Shown: positions 8,909-17,913 of the stretch, in pieces
How positions within the stretch are numbered: the stretch's first letter is position 1
How the letters are laid out: the number at the start of each line of letters is the position of its first letter
NCBI RefSeq assembly: GCF_000275725.1
Contig: NZ_AJTS01000045.1
Span: forward strand, 1-47,408
Direction: 5' to 3'
DNA length: 47,408 nucleotides
From: Vreelandella stevensii S18214
Lineage (GTDB): Bacteria > Pseudomonadota > Gammaproteobacteria > Pseudomonadales > Halomonadaceae
Program-made: the position numbers and the translations under genes
Notes under the pieces: generated by a model
What the model saw: the letters and a program-made list of their open reading frames with translations, nothing else
The model's database searches: none
What the model was told of the DNA's origin: nothing

Positions 8909-9577
8909 TCAGAACCGCCAGGTCGCGCTCAGCTGTTGAGGGGTAACCAGCAGGGCATATTCGCCTTCCAGCGTGACCGGGCCCAGCGACACACGGGCCG
9001 GTTGGAAGTGATTGATCGCGCGGGACGCCTGATTAGGCTGGGTCCAGATCTGTAATTCATTGATCAGCATGCCGGTGGCAAAATTGACCGCGCCATCCCG
9101 CTCCCGGCCATCGGCCGCAATCACCGCGCCGGCCACGCTGTTCACCACCAGGGAGCTGACCCGCGCTTCCCAGCCACGGCGTTCGCGTTCTGCCTGGGCC
9201 AACTGCAGGCCCAACGCCTGCACCCCGCTCAACTCGCCCTGGGCCTTCAGCCGCTCATACTCTGCCAGCGCCGCCCGATGTGGCTGGCGATCGGTGAGCG
9301 TCCCCGCCAGCGCCAGCGCCGACTTCACCACGCCAATGCGTGCATCGAAACGGTCATCGCGGCTACTGGCCTCGCTGGACTGGTAGGCATCGACCACCAG
9401 GCTGGCCGCGTAAATGCCGCTCCAGCCCGCCTCCCACCACTGCGCCTGACGCGCCCCGTTCTCGAACACGCGGTCGTACGTGGCCCATTCATCCCCAGTT
9501 TGCGCCTGGGCGGGCAGTGTCAGCATTAGCAACGCCCCCGCCGCTAACATCTTCTGTACACGTTGCCGTAATTGCAT
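8909..9577 (-). CDS. Exported protein of unknown function
   Basis: A 222-residue protein with a clear signal peptide (LLMLTLPAQAQ, cleavage near residue 25). The rest is mostly helical and polar: a DEWATYDRVFENGARQAQWWEAGWSG segment, an Ala/Glu-rich helix region around residues 85-135 (AALAEYERLKAQGEL, LQLAQAERERRGWEAR), then a Gly/Ala-rich stretch (SLVVNSVAGAVIAADG) and strands to the end. The last residue is Phe (TWRF), as in many outer-membrane proteins, but I see no beta-barrel pattern. I do not recognise the family. The ATG at 9577 is preferred to the TTG at 9583. Transcribed divergently from cas3. Confidence 0.7.
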   Translation of the reverse strand: MQLRQRVQKMLAAGALLMLTLPAQAQTGDEWATYDRVFENGARQAQWWEAGWSGIYAASLVVDAYQSSEASSRDDRFDARIGVVKSALALAGTLTDRQPHRAALAEYERLKAQGELSGVQALGLQLAQAERERRGWEARVSSLVVNSVAGAVIAADGRERDGAVNFATGMLINELQIWTQPNQASRAINHFQPARVSLGPVTLEGEYALLVTPQQLSATWRF

Positions 9578-9738
9578 GGCCAAACACCTGAGTCACCGAA
9601 ACGATAGTGCTAAGCGTAGCACGGCGGAAAGATGCCATGAGCGTGGAAAGTGGGTAGGCAAAGCGTGATGAGGATCAATGGTGTTTCAGGGCGAAGAGTG
9701 CTTAGATAGGGTGTGTCTAATCAGGCAAGGAGGCAGCA

Positions 9739-12414
9739 GTGACTTACTACCACTACTGGGGAAAGGCACACGCCAAGGGGAAAAGTGTCGAGTGCCATTT
9801 ATTGCCGTATCACAGCCTGGATGTGGCTGCGGTGGGTTGGCTATTGCTTTCGCCGGATAGGCCGCTAACACGGCGCTTGGCAGCACAGCTAAGCCTGGAA
9901 CCTGAGCCGCTGCGCAACCTATTGGTTTTTTGGTTAGGTTTGCACGATATCGGTAAGTTCTCACGCGCTTTTCAAGGACTTTTCCAACCGACCTCGAACG
10001 TGAAACTAGTCCCTCGTGTTGCGCAATACGTTTATACCGAGCGCCATGACCGGTTAGGCGACGTGATTTGGGGGACAAAATATCTGGACTGGTTGGAAGA
10101 TGGCACGTTGAAGTGGACAACAAGCTTGACGCGCGCTGAGCGCAAAGCGCTTCGCGCAGCTTTTTCTGTTCTCTCACCCCCCTTTTTTGGTCATCACGGC
10201 CAGCCAGTAAGCGCAGGCAATATCGGCATAGAAAGGTTTTTTTGTCGTGATGAACACGCTGATGATGTAGAGGCAACGCGGCAGTTTATTGCCGATTGGG
10301 CCAACGTCGTTCCGCCAGAGTGGCCAATCGAGCAGCTGTTTTCAGAAGAGTGGGTTTATGCCCTGCAGACGCTAAGCTGGTCAATCGCAGGCTGGGCAAC
10401 CTTAAGCGACTGGTTGGGTTCGAACCAGGATCACTTCCCCTACCTTCAAGAGCAGCTACCTCTCGCCGATTATTGGCAAATTGCGTTACACAATGCTGAG
10501 AAAGCATTGGAAGAAACAGGGTTTAACAAGGTTTCCGAACCATTACCTTACGCGAGCATGACCGACTGGTTTGGCAAACAATCCTTCACGCCAACGCCTT
10601 TGCAGCATGCCGCCGAGACAGTGGCACTAACGGATGTGCCGCAGTTGTTTATCCTGGAAGATGTCACCGGGTCAGGCAAAACCGAGGCCGCCTGTATTCT
10701 GACGCAACGTCTATTGGCGGCAGGCCACGGCGATGGGCTTTATTTTGCACTGCCCACCATGGCCACCTCGAACGCCATGTATTCGCGGCTGGGCAATTTG
10801 CACCGCCGCTTTTACACCGCTGAATCTACCCCCTCTTTTGTTCTTGCTCACGGCGCGCGAGAGTTAAACGACGATTTTATCGCCGCCGTTTCCGCACCTC
10901 AGCCTACCGATTTGGATTACACCGCTAGCGAGCTGTCGGCCACTAGTCGCTGCAATCAATGGCTAGCGGATTCGCGTAAAAAAGCGCTACTTGCAGAGGT
11001 CGGTGTCGGCACCATCGACCAAGCATTGATGGCCATTTTGCCGTTTCGCCACCAATCGCTGCGTTTATACGGGCTAGCGCGAAAGGTGCTCGTCATTGAT
11101 GAGGTTCACGCCTACGACAATTACATGCAGACCCTGCTGAGCCAACTGCTGAGCTATCACGCTCGACAGGGCGGTAGCGCAATTCTGCTGACCGCCACGC
11201 TTCCGCGTGCCATGCGCAGTGCCTTGATGGCTGCTTGGCAAACAGGGCTTGGGCTGTCACCAACGAAACCACAAAAAGAGGACTTTCCGTTACTGACCCA
11301 TGTGAGCGAAGGGCAACCGTTAGAGCTGCCGCTGGGCTCGCGCAAAGAGGTGTCCAGGAGTGTTGAAGTCGCTTGGCTAACCGAAGAAGAACAGGCGATA
11401 GAGGCGGTGCTGGCAGCAGTAGAGGCCGGTGAGTGCATCGCCTGGGTGCGCAATACGGTAGATGACGCTATTCGTGCATTCGAAGCCATCGCTGCCCTGC
11501 ACCCTGATCCTGAACGCTGTCTGCTGTTCCACAGCCGCTTTGCCATGGTGGATAGGCAGCGCATTGAGTCCCAGGTCATCGAGCGCTTAGGCAAAGACTC
11601 AACGCCTGAAATACGTCAGGGTCAAGTGTTGATCAGTACCCAGGTATTTCAGGAGTCTCTCGACTGCGATGTGGATGTGATGATCAGCGACATTGCCCCC
11701 ATCGATCTATTGATCCAACGAGCAGGGCGGTTACAACGCCACCAGCGTGGTGAGCGCTGCCAGCCGCGCCTGCTGGTGCTAGCACCTCCTTGGGCGGATG
11801 ATCCCGATGAGCATTGGCTCAAGCGCACGCTGCCAGGTACCCAGGCGGTTTACCGCGATACCTCGTTAAGCTGGTTAACCCAAGGAGTATTACGTCACCT
11901 GGAAGCGATACGTATGCCCGAAGAGGCAAGAGATCTTATTGAAGGTGTATATGGCTCAGTACCTGACGATATTCCTGATGCTCTGCAGGGAGCGCGCTAC
12001 GAGCAAAAAGGAATGCAGAGAACGGCAGGCTCTATGGCGAATTTCAATGCGCTCAACCTGGAAGAGGGCTATATAAAAAGCGATCAGTGGCAGGAAGAGC
12101 AAGAGATAGGCACAAGGCTGATGGATGAGCCTACGATCAATGTTTTGTTGCTGTTACTCACCGACGATAACGAGCTGTCGCTGTGGGCGGGAGAGCGCCG
12201 CCATGCCGATATGCTCAGCCAGGTAAAGTTACGCCAAAGCCAGGCGTCAAAGCTCGCATCCCTACCGTGTCGCTACGAAAGCCAATGGCTTACCCTGCAA
12301 GAGCGCCATAAAGCGCTGAAGTATGTCCAGCCCTGGCTGCCTAGCGATGATCCTAATTGTGACTACGACACCCAGTGGGGAGTTAGGCTAGGCAGTAAGG
12401 AGCCAGCGCCATGA
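9739..12414 (+). CDS. cas3: CRISPR-associated nuclease-helicase Cas3 (type I-E)
   Basis: Cas3 is recruited by target-bound Cascade, then unwinds and degrades the DNA. The 891 residues (E. coli Cas3 has 888) carry an N-terminal HD nuclease with H25, H69-D70 (LHDIGKF), H152-H153 (GHHGQPV) and D224 (TLSDWLGSN). A superfamily-2 helicase follows: Walker A GSGKT 311-315, DEVH 454-457, TAT 485-487, and a late QRAGRLQRH motif VI. All key residues are intact, so the enzyme should be active. The GTG at 9739 is chosen because AAGGAGG precedes it at ideal spacing. It ends five bases before the stop of a convergent DUF29 gene, which separates it from the rest of the cas operon. Confidence 0.97.
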   Translation: MTYYHYWGKAHAKGKSVECHLLPYHSLDVAAVGWLLLSPDRPLTRRLAAQLSLEPEPLRNLLVFWLGLHDIGKFSRAFQGLFQPTSNVKLVPRVAQYVYTERHDRLGDVIWGTKYLDWLEDGTLKWTTSLTRAERKALRAAFSVLSPPFFGHHGQPVSAGNIGIERFFCRDEHADDVEATRQFIADWANVVPPEWPIEQLFSEEWVYALQTLSWSIAGWATLSDWLGSNQDHFPYLQEQLPLADYWQIALHNAEKALEETGFNKVSEPLPYASMTDWFGKQSFTPTPLQHAAETVALTDVPQLFILEDVTGSGKTEAACILTQRLLAAGHGDGLYFALPTMATSNAMYSRLGNLHRRFYTAESTPSFVLAHGARELNDDFIAAVSAPQPTDLDYTASELSATSRCNQWLADSRKKALLAEVGVGTIDQALMAILPFRHQSLRLYGLARKVLVIDEVHAYDNYMQTLLSQLLSYHARQGGSAILLTATLPRAMRSALMAAWQTGLGLSPTKPQKEDFPLLTHVSEGQPLELPLGSRKEVSRSVEVAWLTEEEQAIEAVLAAVEAGECIAWVRNTVDDAIRAFEAIAALHPDPERCLLFHSRFAMVDRQRIESQVIERLGKDSTPEIRQGQVLISTQVFQESLDCDVDVMISDIAPIDLLIQRAGRLQRHQRGERCQPRLLVLAPPWADDPDEHWLKRTLPGTQAVYRDTSLSWLTQGVLRHLEAIRMPEEARDLIEGVYGSVPDDIPDALQGARYEQKGMQRTAGSMANFNALNLEEGYIKSDQWQEEQEIGTRLMDEPTINVLLLLLTDDNELSLWAGERRHADMLSQVKLRQSQASKLASLPCRYESQWLTLQERHKALKYVQPWLPSDDPNCDYDTQWGVRLGSKEPAP

Positions 12415-12419
12415 GGCAA

Positions 12420-12851
12420 TCAATGTTCGCTAGGTTGAAAACTCATGGCTTCTTCGAAGCTGTACAGACACTGCTCCGGAAATTCCTGCGGCTCTCGGTC
12501 AGTCTCAATCGCAGCGGCACGGCGAGCATCGTCGTAAGCTTCGCTCATCAGTTCAGGCAGCGATGCCTTGAGGCTAGGGTTATCTTTCAGCAGGCGATTC
12601 ACCTTGGTTTGAGCATCCTGAATCGTCAACCGCCAGCTACGCGAACGCCGCTCGGGTTGGTGATCCCATTTCAGCAGGTGCATCAGCAAGCGGGCCAGTT
12701 GGCTAATCAAGGCGCGTCGCTCGCTTTTCCCCATGCTCTCAATCTCCTCGGCAAGATGCTCAAGATCCAGCTTGTCCACTTTTCCAGCGCGAAGGAGCCC
12801 GGCCTGTTCAAGCGCCCAGGCATAGGCATCCTGCTCGTAATGAATCGCCAT
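12420..12851 (-). CDS. DUF29 family protein embedded in the cas locus
   Basis: A 143-residue cytoplasmic protein matching DUF29 (PF01724): YEQDAYAWALEQAGLLRAGKVDKLDLEHLAEEIESMGKSE at the N-terminus, then LLMHLLKWDHQPE, SWRLTIQDAQTKVNRLLKDNPSLK and FPEQCLYSFEEAM near the end. The family is all-helical and of unknown function. From ATG 12851 it has a good ribosome site (GGAGAGGGG); the longer frame to 13037 overlaps cas8e and is rejected. It runs opposite to the cas genes, ends head-to-head with cas3 and starts back-to-back with cas8e, so its promoter region is shared with the Cascade operon. It could be a chance insertion, a regulator or a guard; the sequence alone cannot tell. Confidence 0.88.
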   Translation of the reverse strand: MAIHYEQDAYAWALEQAGLLRAGKVDKLDLEHLAEEIESMGKSERRALISQLARLLMHLLKWDHQPERRSRSWRLTIQDAQTKVNRLLKDNPSLKASLPELMSEAYDDARRAAAIETDREPQEFPEQCLYSFEEAMSFQPSEH

Positions 12852-12939
12852 TGTCCTGCCCCTCTCCGCCTTATGAATAATCCTAATATTTTTCAGTGTA
12901 AACGAAGCGCCGACACCAGACGACACTATCGAGGTGTAC
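12852..12939. promoter_or_regulatory. Divergent promoter region between DUF29 and cas8e
   Basis: An 88-base gap with start codons facing away on both sides. On the minus strand TTTACA, 17 bases, then TATTCA is a plausible sigma-70 pair for the DUF29 gene. The centre is AT-rich (around 12880-12900). No convincing pair was found for cas8e. In I-E systems the cas3-cas8e gap usually holds the regulated Cascade promoter. Confidence 0.5.
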
Positions 12940-14640
12940 ATGAATTTACTTGAAGACTCCTGGCTACCCTTTCTATTGAGAAATGGGGAGGTAGAGTATC
13001 TCCCCCCTTCTGCGCTAGCTGATCCTGATGTAATCAACCTCGCCCTGCCGCGAGCAGACTTTCAGGGAGCGGCCTACCAGTTTCTGATCGGCCTGCTACA
13101 AACGGCGCTGCCGCCTAAAACCCATGATGACTGGCTTGATGTGTTAATGGAGCCACCCAGTGTAACCGCGTTGGATAAAGCCTTCGCGCCTTTCAGTAGC
13201 GCTTATGAACTGGACGGCGATGGCCCCCGATTTATGCAGGACCTTGATCCGCTGGACGATGTTAAAAACGCGACCGTCAGTGGTTTATTGATCGATGCCC
13301 CTGGCGCTAACGGCATCAAAAATAATACCGACTTTTTCGTCAAGCGCGGCCGTGTTGAGGTGATGTGTGACGCCTGCGCGGCCATAGCACTGTATACCAT
13401 GCAGATTAACGCCCCTGCGGGCGGTGCTGGTATCCGTGTGGGCTTGCGTGGTGGTGGCCCACTGACAACGTTAGTGATGCCTGAGGCATCAGATGCCAGC
13501 CTGTGGGAGCGTCTGTGGCTAAACGTCATCACACAGAAAGAGGCCACCCAAAAAGGCCAGCAGTGGACAGCGCCGCATCCAAAAGAACCTTCGCTATTTT
13601 TCTGGATGACCAATACGCGGGTAAGCGATAAAAAAGGCACCGAGGTGCTGCCTGAAGATACCCACCCCCTGCACGCTTACTGGTCAATGCCGCGCCGCTT
13701 TCGGCTGCTATTTGAAGAAGCCGATGAGTGCCCGTGTGATATTTGTGGCCGAAAAACCAATCGTGTGGTGCGCGAATTACGCGCCAAGAAACAGGGAGCC
13801 AACTACGACGGCCCTTGGTTACACCCGCTAACCCCCTACCGACGTGATCCAAAAAAGCCTAATGAACTGCCGCTTTCCAGCAAAGGTCAGCCGGGTGGGC
13901 TTGGCTATCGGCACTGGTCAGGCTTTGTGCTTAACGATGAAGAAAGCAGCGGCGCAATCGCGGCTGCAGTGCTGAAAAGTTACCTCAACAAACAAAAGCT
14001 AGTGACACAAGAGCGAAGTCGTGGAGAAGACATTCAGGCGCTGCTGAGAGAGGCACGTTTATGGGTGTTCGGCTACGACATGGACAACATGAAGCCGCGG
14101 GGCTGGTATAGCGTCGAAATGCCTTTGGTGGAAATACCACAAGGCCAGCAGGAAAAGCTGCGTGCCTGGGTTCACCAACTGACCGAGCTGTCGCGCAATA
14201 TCGCCTGGATGGTACGTACCCAGGTTAAAAACGCCTGGTTCTCACGGCCATCGGATGCCAAGGGCGATATAAGCGCCATTGATAACCAGTTTTACGATGC
14301 CACTGAGCCTGAATTTTTTAAAGCGTTGTTAGCCCTGCAGCAGGTGCTGCAACAAGACGCGCCGCCACCGCATATCCCTCCTGACATCGCTGAGCGCTGG
14401 TACTTCACCCTTAAGCGCGAAGGCATGCGTGTATTCGAAGACTTGGCACTCAGCGGTGCTCAGGAAAGCATGGATCTTGAACGTGCCACTGCTGCTCATA
14501 GGCAGTTGCAAAGCTTTCTTGGTGGCAAGAGCAAAGGTAGCAAAGTGGTGAGTGACTTTATCCAACAGGGTGATTTTGACCCCTCCGCGAAGGCCAAGCG
14601 TAATGCGGCCTCTGCTGCAGCAACGACAGGAGACGCCTGA
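12940..14640 (+). CDS. casA: Cascade large subunit Cas8e (Cse1/CasA)
   Basis: The large subunit of type I-E Cascade reads the PAM and recruits Cas3. From ATG 12940 it is 566 residues, opening with MNLLEDSWLPF as in the family. The disordered L1 region is recognisable at NNTDFFVKRG (about 128-137). Two Cys pairs, C143/C146 and C266/C269, match the zinc site of E. coli Cse1. ATG 12940 is preferred to GTG 12934 because GAGGTG, the ribosome site, overlaps that GTG. First gene of the cas8e-cas2 operon; its TGA overlaps the cse2 ATG by one base. Confidence 0.96.
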   Translation: MNLLEDSWLPFLLRNGEVEYLPPSALADPDVINLALPRADFQGAAYQFLIGLLQTALPPKTHDDWLDVLMEPPSVTALDKAFAPFSSAYELDGDGPRFMQDLDPLDDVKNATVSGLLIDAPGANGIKNNTDFFVKRGRVEVMCDACAAIALYTMQINAPAGGAGIRVGLRGGGPLTTLVMPEASDASLWERLWLNVITQKEATQKGQQWTAPHPKEPSLFFWMTNTRVSDKKGTEVLPEDTHPLHAYWSMPRRFRLLFEEADECPCDICGRKTNRVVRELRAKKQGANYDGPWLHPLTPYRRDPKKPNELPLSSKGQPGGLGYRHWSGFVLNDEESSGAIAAAVLKSYLNKQKLVTQERSRGEDIQALLREARLWVFGYDMDNMKPRGWYSVEMPLVEIPQGQQEKLRAWVHQLTELSRNIAWMVRTQVKNAWFSRPSDAKGDISAIDNQFYDATEPEFFKALLALQQVLQQDAPPPHIPPDIAERWYFTLKREGMRVFEDLALSGAQESMDLERATAAHRQLQSFLGGKSKGSKVVSDFIQQGDFDPSAKAKRNAASAAATTGDA

Positions 14641-15305
14641 TGAATGATGTGGAGACGCCAGAAGCAGTCGAGAAAGAAGATATTTTGTCCGAGGCGGAGA
14701 AAAAAGCGCTCGTCGCTTTGAAGTTGGATGAAGCTGTCGCCCTGCGCCGCTGGTGGCAGCGGTTGACGTTAACCCCACAGGCCTTGAAAGCATTTACCCC
14801 TCAGCCACCACTGCCCCGTGGTGTGAGAGCAGTACTGCGACGTTGTGATACTGCCGAGGCCGCCATGTTAACCCAAGGTTTTCGTGAGCTATGGGCGATG
14901 CTGCCAGAAGCGACGAAACAAACGGATTATCGCGATGAAAAGCTACAAGTGTGGGCATGCATTGCGTTAATAGCTGCGGAGTTGCGCGAAGAAAAGAAGG
15001 GCGCATCGTTAGCCTTGCGCCTTGGCCAGCAAAAAGAGCAAACCAAAAAACCGCTGATGAGTGAGCTGCGTTTTCAGCAACTTCTTTCCTGCCGTACGCC
15101 GGAAGAGTTCATTCAGCGCTTACGCCGGGCGCTGGCGCTTGCAGACAAGAAAGATATCAGTGTCGTGCTGCTGGCGAGTGTTATCGCGCTCTGGTGGCGT
15201 GAGCATCGTGGGCGTTTATCTGCCAAGCCCACTCACCGTCTTGGGTTTGTACTGGCAAATGACTATTTCGCTGCAACATCTCGCTATAGCCATGGCAGCG
15301 ACTGA
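14640..15305 (+). CDS. casB: Cascade small subunit Cse2 (CasB)
   Basis: Cse2 forms the belly dimer of Cascade that stabilises the R-loop. 221 residues, helical and basic, with typical Cse2 blocks: ALRRWWQRLTLTPQALKAFTP near residue 36, RAVLRRCDTAEAAMLTQGFRELW near 60, and LRFQQLLSCRTPEEFIQRLRRAL near 140. It is longer than E. coli CasB (160 residues), mainly at the two ends. The start codon overlaps the cas8e stop (TGATG), indicating coupling. Confidence 0.93.
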   Translation: MNDVETPEAVEKEDILSEAEKKALVALKLDEAVALRRWWQRLTLTPQALKAFTPQPPLPRGVRAVLRRCDTAEAAMLTQGFRELWAMLPEATKQTDYRDEKLQVWACIALIAAELREEKKGASLALRLGQQKEQTKKPLMSELRFQQLLSCRTPEEFIQRLRRALALADKKDISVVLLASVIALWWREHRGRLSAKPTHRLGFVLANDYFAATSRYSHGSD

Positions 15306-15365
15306 TTTTTACGACTGACGATCAACCCTCCTAGCTTCACATAGACATCACGAATGGAGTTATTC

Positions 15366-16457
15366 ATGAGCCACTTTATTCAACTGCACCTGCTGACTTC
15401 TTATCCGCCCGCCAACCTCAACCGCGATGATTTAGGCCGTCCCAAAACTGCCTTGATGGGTGGTGCCAAGCGCCTACGTGTTTCGTCGCAAAGCCTCAAG
15501 CGTACCTGGCGTACCTCTGCTCTCTTTGAAGAAGCACTGGCGGGGCATGTGGGTACACGCACCAAGCGTCTAGGCTCTGAAGCCTATAAAGAACTGAGAG
15601 AAAACGGGCTGGATGAAAAAATGGCGGGGGCTTGCGCAGAAAAAATAGCCGGTGTGTTTGGCAAGCTGCGTAAAGTAGAAAAAGGCGAAGCTAAAGAGTT
15701 TGAGATTGAGCAGCTAGTGCACGTTGGCTTGGAGGAGCGCCAAGCGATCAGCGCATTGGTTGAAACGCTGGCGGCAGAGAAGCGTGAGCCAAATGATGAT
15801 GAATTAAAGCTATTGCGTCACAAACCTGCCGCCGCCGATGTCGCTCTGTTTGGCCGTATGTTAGCAGCGGTGCCTGAATATAACGTTGATGCCGCCTGCC
15901 AAGTGGCCCATGCGATCACTGTGCATGCTGCCGAAGTGGAAGATGATTACTTTACCGCTGTTGATGACTTAAACACCGGCGATCAAGACCGGGGTGCGGC
16001 GCATATTGGCGAATCGGGTTTTGGTGCTGGGCTGTTCTATCTCTATATCTGCATTGACCGGCAGCAGTTGGTTGAGAACTTGCAGGGCAACAGTGAGCTA
16101 GCCGATCAGGCGATTGCTGCATTGGTGGAAGCTGCGGCTAAAACGTCACCCAAAGGCAAGCAAAACAGCTTCGGTTCCCGCGCCCATGCGAGCTACGTGC
16201 TGGCTGAAAAAGGCAACCAGCAACCGCGTTCACTCTCCACTGCTTATTTGCGTCCGGTCGCGGGGCAAGATCAAGCACTCGATGCTATTAAGCGTATTGA
16301 AGAGCAGGCTAACGCGTTTGATAGCGCTTATGACGCAGGTGCTGACAGTCGCTTTGTTACCAGCGCCGAGATCGGCTATGAAGAACCGCAGCTAAAAGGC
16401 AATGTTCAAAAAGGCAGCCTTACAGAGCTGATCGCTTTCTTAAAAGCCGATCAGTAA
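15366..16457 (+). CDS. casC: Cascade backbone subunit Cas7e (Cse4/CasC)
   Basis: Six copies of Cas7 form the crRNA-binding backbone of Cascade. From ATG 15366 the protein has 363 residues, the same as E. coli CasC, and opens with MSHFIQLHLLTSYPPANLNRDDLGRPKTA, followed by GGAKRLRVSSQSLKRTWRTS and later DRGAAHIGESGFGAG, all family hallmarks. An upstream ATG at 15354 is rejected because TGGAG within it serves as the ribosome site for 15366. A 60-base gap from cse2 is the only sizeable spacer in the operon. Confidence 0.96.
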   Translation: MSHFIQLHLLTSYPPANLNRDDLGRPKTALMGGAKRLRVSSQSLKRTWRTSALFEEALAGHVGTRTKRLGSEAYKELRENGLDEKMAGACAEKIAGVFGKLRKVEKGEAKEFEIEQLVHVGLEERQAISALVETLAAEKREPNDDELKLLRHKPAAADVALFGRMLAAVPEYNVDAACQVAHAITVHAAEVEDDYFTAVDDLNTGDQDRGAAHIGESGFGAGLFYLYICIDRQQLVENLQGNSELADQAIAALVEAAAKTSPKGKQNSFGSRAHASYVLAEKGNQQPRSLSTAYLRPVAGQDQALDAIKRIEEQANAFDSAYDAGADSRFVTSAEIGYEEPQLKGNVQKGSLTELIAFLKADQ

Positions 16458-16466
16458 GGAGGCGGC

Positions 16467-17216
16467 ATGACCGACTATCTTATTTTTCGGCTCTATGCGC
16501 CGCTTGCCAGTTGGGGCGAGGCCGCCGTTGGTGAAACGCGCCCTACGGCGACTTATCCGGGCAAAGGGGCTATTTTGGGACTGCTGGGGGCCGCTCTAGG
16601 TATTCGTCGTGATGACGATGCAGGCCAAATGGAGCTGCGTGACAGTATTGCCATGGGCGTAAAACAGTACACCTCCGGTATGTTAATGCGCGACTACCAC
16701 ACGGTTCAGATGCCTGCCGCACAGTCAAAAGTGAGCTACCAAACCCGCAAAGAAGAACTAGGCGGGCTGCGCGATGCGTTGAAAACAATCCTCTCTAGCC
16801 GGGATTATCGCTGCGACGGTCTATGGACAGTAGCCGTCTGGCTAACGCCAGAAGCAACTTTGACGCTTTCTGAACTGGAGCAAGCGCTAAAAACACCCCA
16901 TTACCCGCTTTATTTAGGGCGCAAATCCTGCCCGCCCTCTGCGCCACTTGCACCTCAATTGCGGCAGTGTGCCACGCTTAAGGAAGCCCTGGATGTGGTG
17001 TTTCCTAAACTGGCGGTTAACTGCCAAGAAGACAGGAAGGCACTGCGATTTCCTGATGAAGCGTTATACGCATGGGAGGGCGAGGCGAGCGGTTTAGATG
17101 GCAGCCAAGTGGCAGAGTACAACGATGTATGGGATTTGCCGCTAAATCGCCGCCGTTGGCAGTTTGGCCCTCGGTTAGAGTTTCGCCGCTCAGTAGCAGC
17201 AGAGGAGGCACGCTAA
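16467..17216 (+). CDS. casD: Cascade subunit Cas5e (CasD)
   Basis: Cas5e caps the 5' handle of the crRNA in Cascade. 249 residues, with the N-terminal RAMP strand LIFRLYAPLASWGEAAVGETRPT, the glycine-rich KGAILGLLGAALGI segment, and DYHTVQMP further on. AAGGAGG precedes the ATG ten bases after cas7e. The stop overlaps the cas6e start (TAATG). Confidence 0.95.
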   Translation: MTDYLIFRLYAPLASWGEAAVGETRPTATYPGKGAILGLLGAALGIRRDDDAGQMELRDSIAMGVKQYTSGMLMRDYHTVQMPAAQSKVSYQTRKEELGGLRDALKTILSSRDYRCDGLWTVAVWLTPEATLTLSELEQALKTPHYPLYLGRKSCPPSAPLAPQLRQCATLKEALDVVFPKLAVNCQEDRKALRFPDEALYAWEGEASGLDGSQVAEYNDVWDLPLNRRRWQFGPRLEFRRSVAAEEAR

Positions 17217-17905
17217 TGTATCTCTCACGCGTACGTGTCGACCTGAACGGGCTGTCTCGTGACAAGCTATTTGATGTGATGAATGCAGAAGCCTACACCG
17301 CGCATCAGCTTTTGTGGCAGCTATTTCCCGAGCATGAAGGCCCCCGCCCGTTTCTTTTCAGGCAGGAAATAGAAGAAGCCGAAGAGGGTAAAGCCATAAA
17401 AGGGTTGCCGCTCTTTTATGTTCTTTCAGACCGTGAACCTGTATCAGTGGCAGGCTTGCTTACTGCAGAGAGTAAATCTTATGCACCTGAGCTAAAAGCG
17501 GGAGATATGTTGGCATTCCGCCTGCGTGCTAACCCCACGATGGCAGTGCATGTGCCGGGGCAACGTGGCCAACGTGCCGATGTGTTAATGGTCGCCAAAA
17601 AGCCATTCGCGCCGGGGCAGCGTACTAGCCAAGCTTGCGTTGAGGCGATGAATAGTAAGGCCCGTGAGTGGCTCGAAAGCCGTGCTGAAACGTGGGGCTT
17701 TCGCCTACCGGTGACGCCAGAACTAGGTGCCTACCGTCAACATGTATTGAACAAAGGTAGCGGCAAGCCAGTTCAATTCTCCACGGTGGATTACGAAGGT
17801 CTGCTGGAAGTGACCCATCCAGGAAAGCTGATCGAAACCATGGCTCACGGTATTGGGCGGGCCAAGGCATTCGGTGGAGGTTTGCTACTACTGCGCCGAC
17901 CTTAG
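17216..17905 (+). CDS. casE: crRNA endonuclease Cas6e (Cse3/CasE)
   Basis: Cas6e cuts the pre-crRNA at the 3' base of each repeat hairpin and stays bound in Cascade. 229 residues starting MYLSRVRVDL, with catalytic-type His30 (AYTAHQLLWQLFP), a basic surface, and the C-terminal glycine-rich loop GIGRAKAFGGGLLLL. The start is set by overlap with the cas5e stop and by AGAGGAGG just upstream; the frame to 17072 would run through cas5e and is rejected. Its substrate is the repeat hairpin of the array below. Confidence 0.95.
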   Translation: MYLSRVRVDLNGLSRDKLFDVMNAEAYTAHQLLWQLFPEHEGPRPFLFRQEIEEAEEGKAIKGLPLFYVLSDREPVSVAGLLTAESKSYAPELKAGDMLAFRLRANPTMAVHVPGQRGQRADVLMVAKKPFAPGQRTSQACVEAMNSKAREWLESRAETWGFRLPVTPELGAYRQHVLNKGSGKPVQFSTVDYEGLLEVTHPGKLIETMAHGIGRAKAFGGGLLLLRRP

Positions 17906-17913
17906 GAGGCAAC

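Noticed and set aside
12411-12953. 180-residue plus-strand frame following cas3
   Set aside because: It is the antisense of the DUF29 gene; no family resemblance and no useful ribosome site, while the minus-strand frame matches DUF29 throughout.
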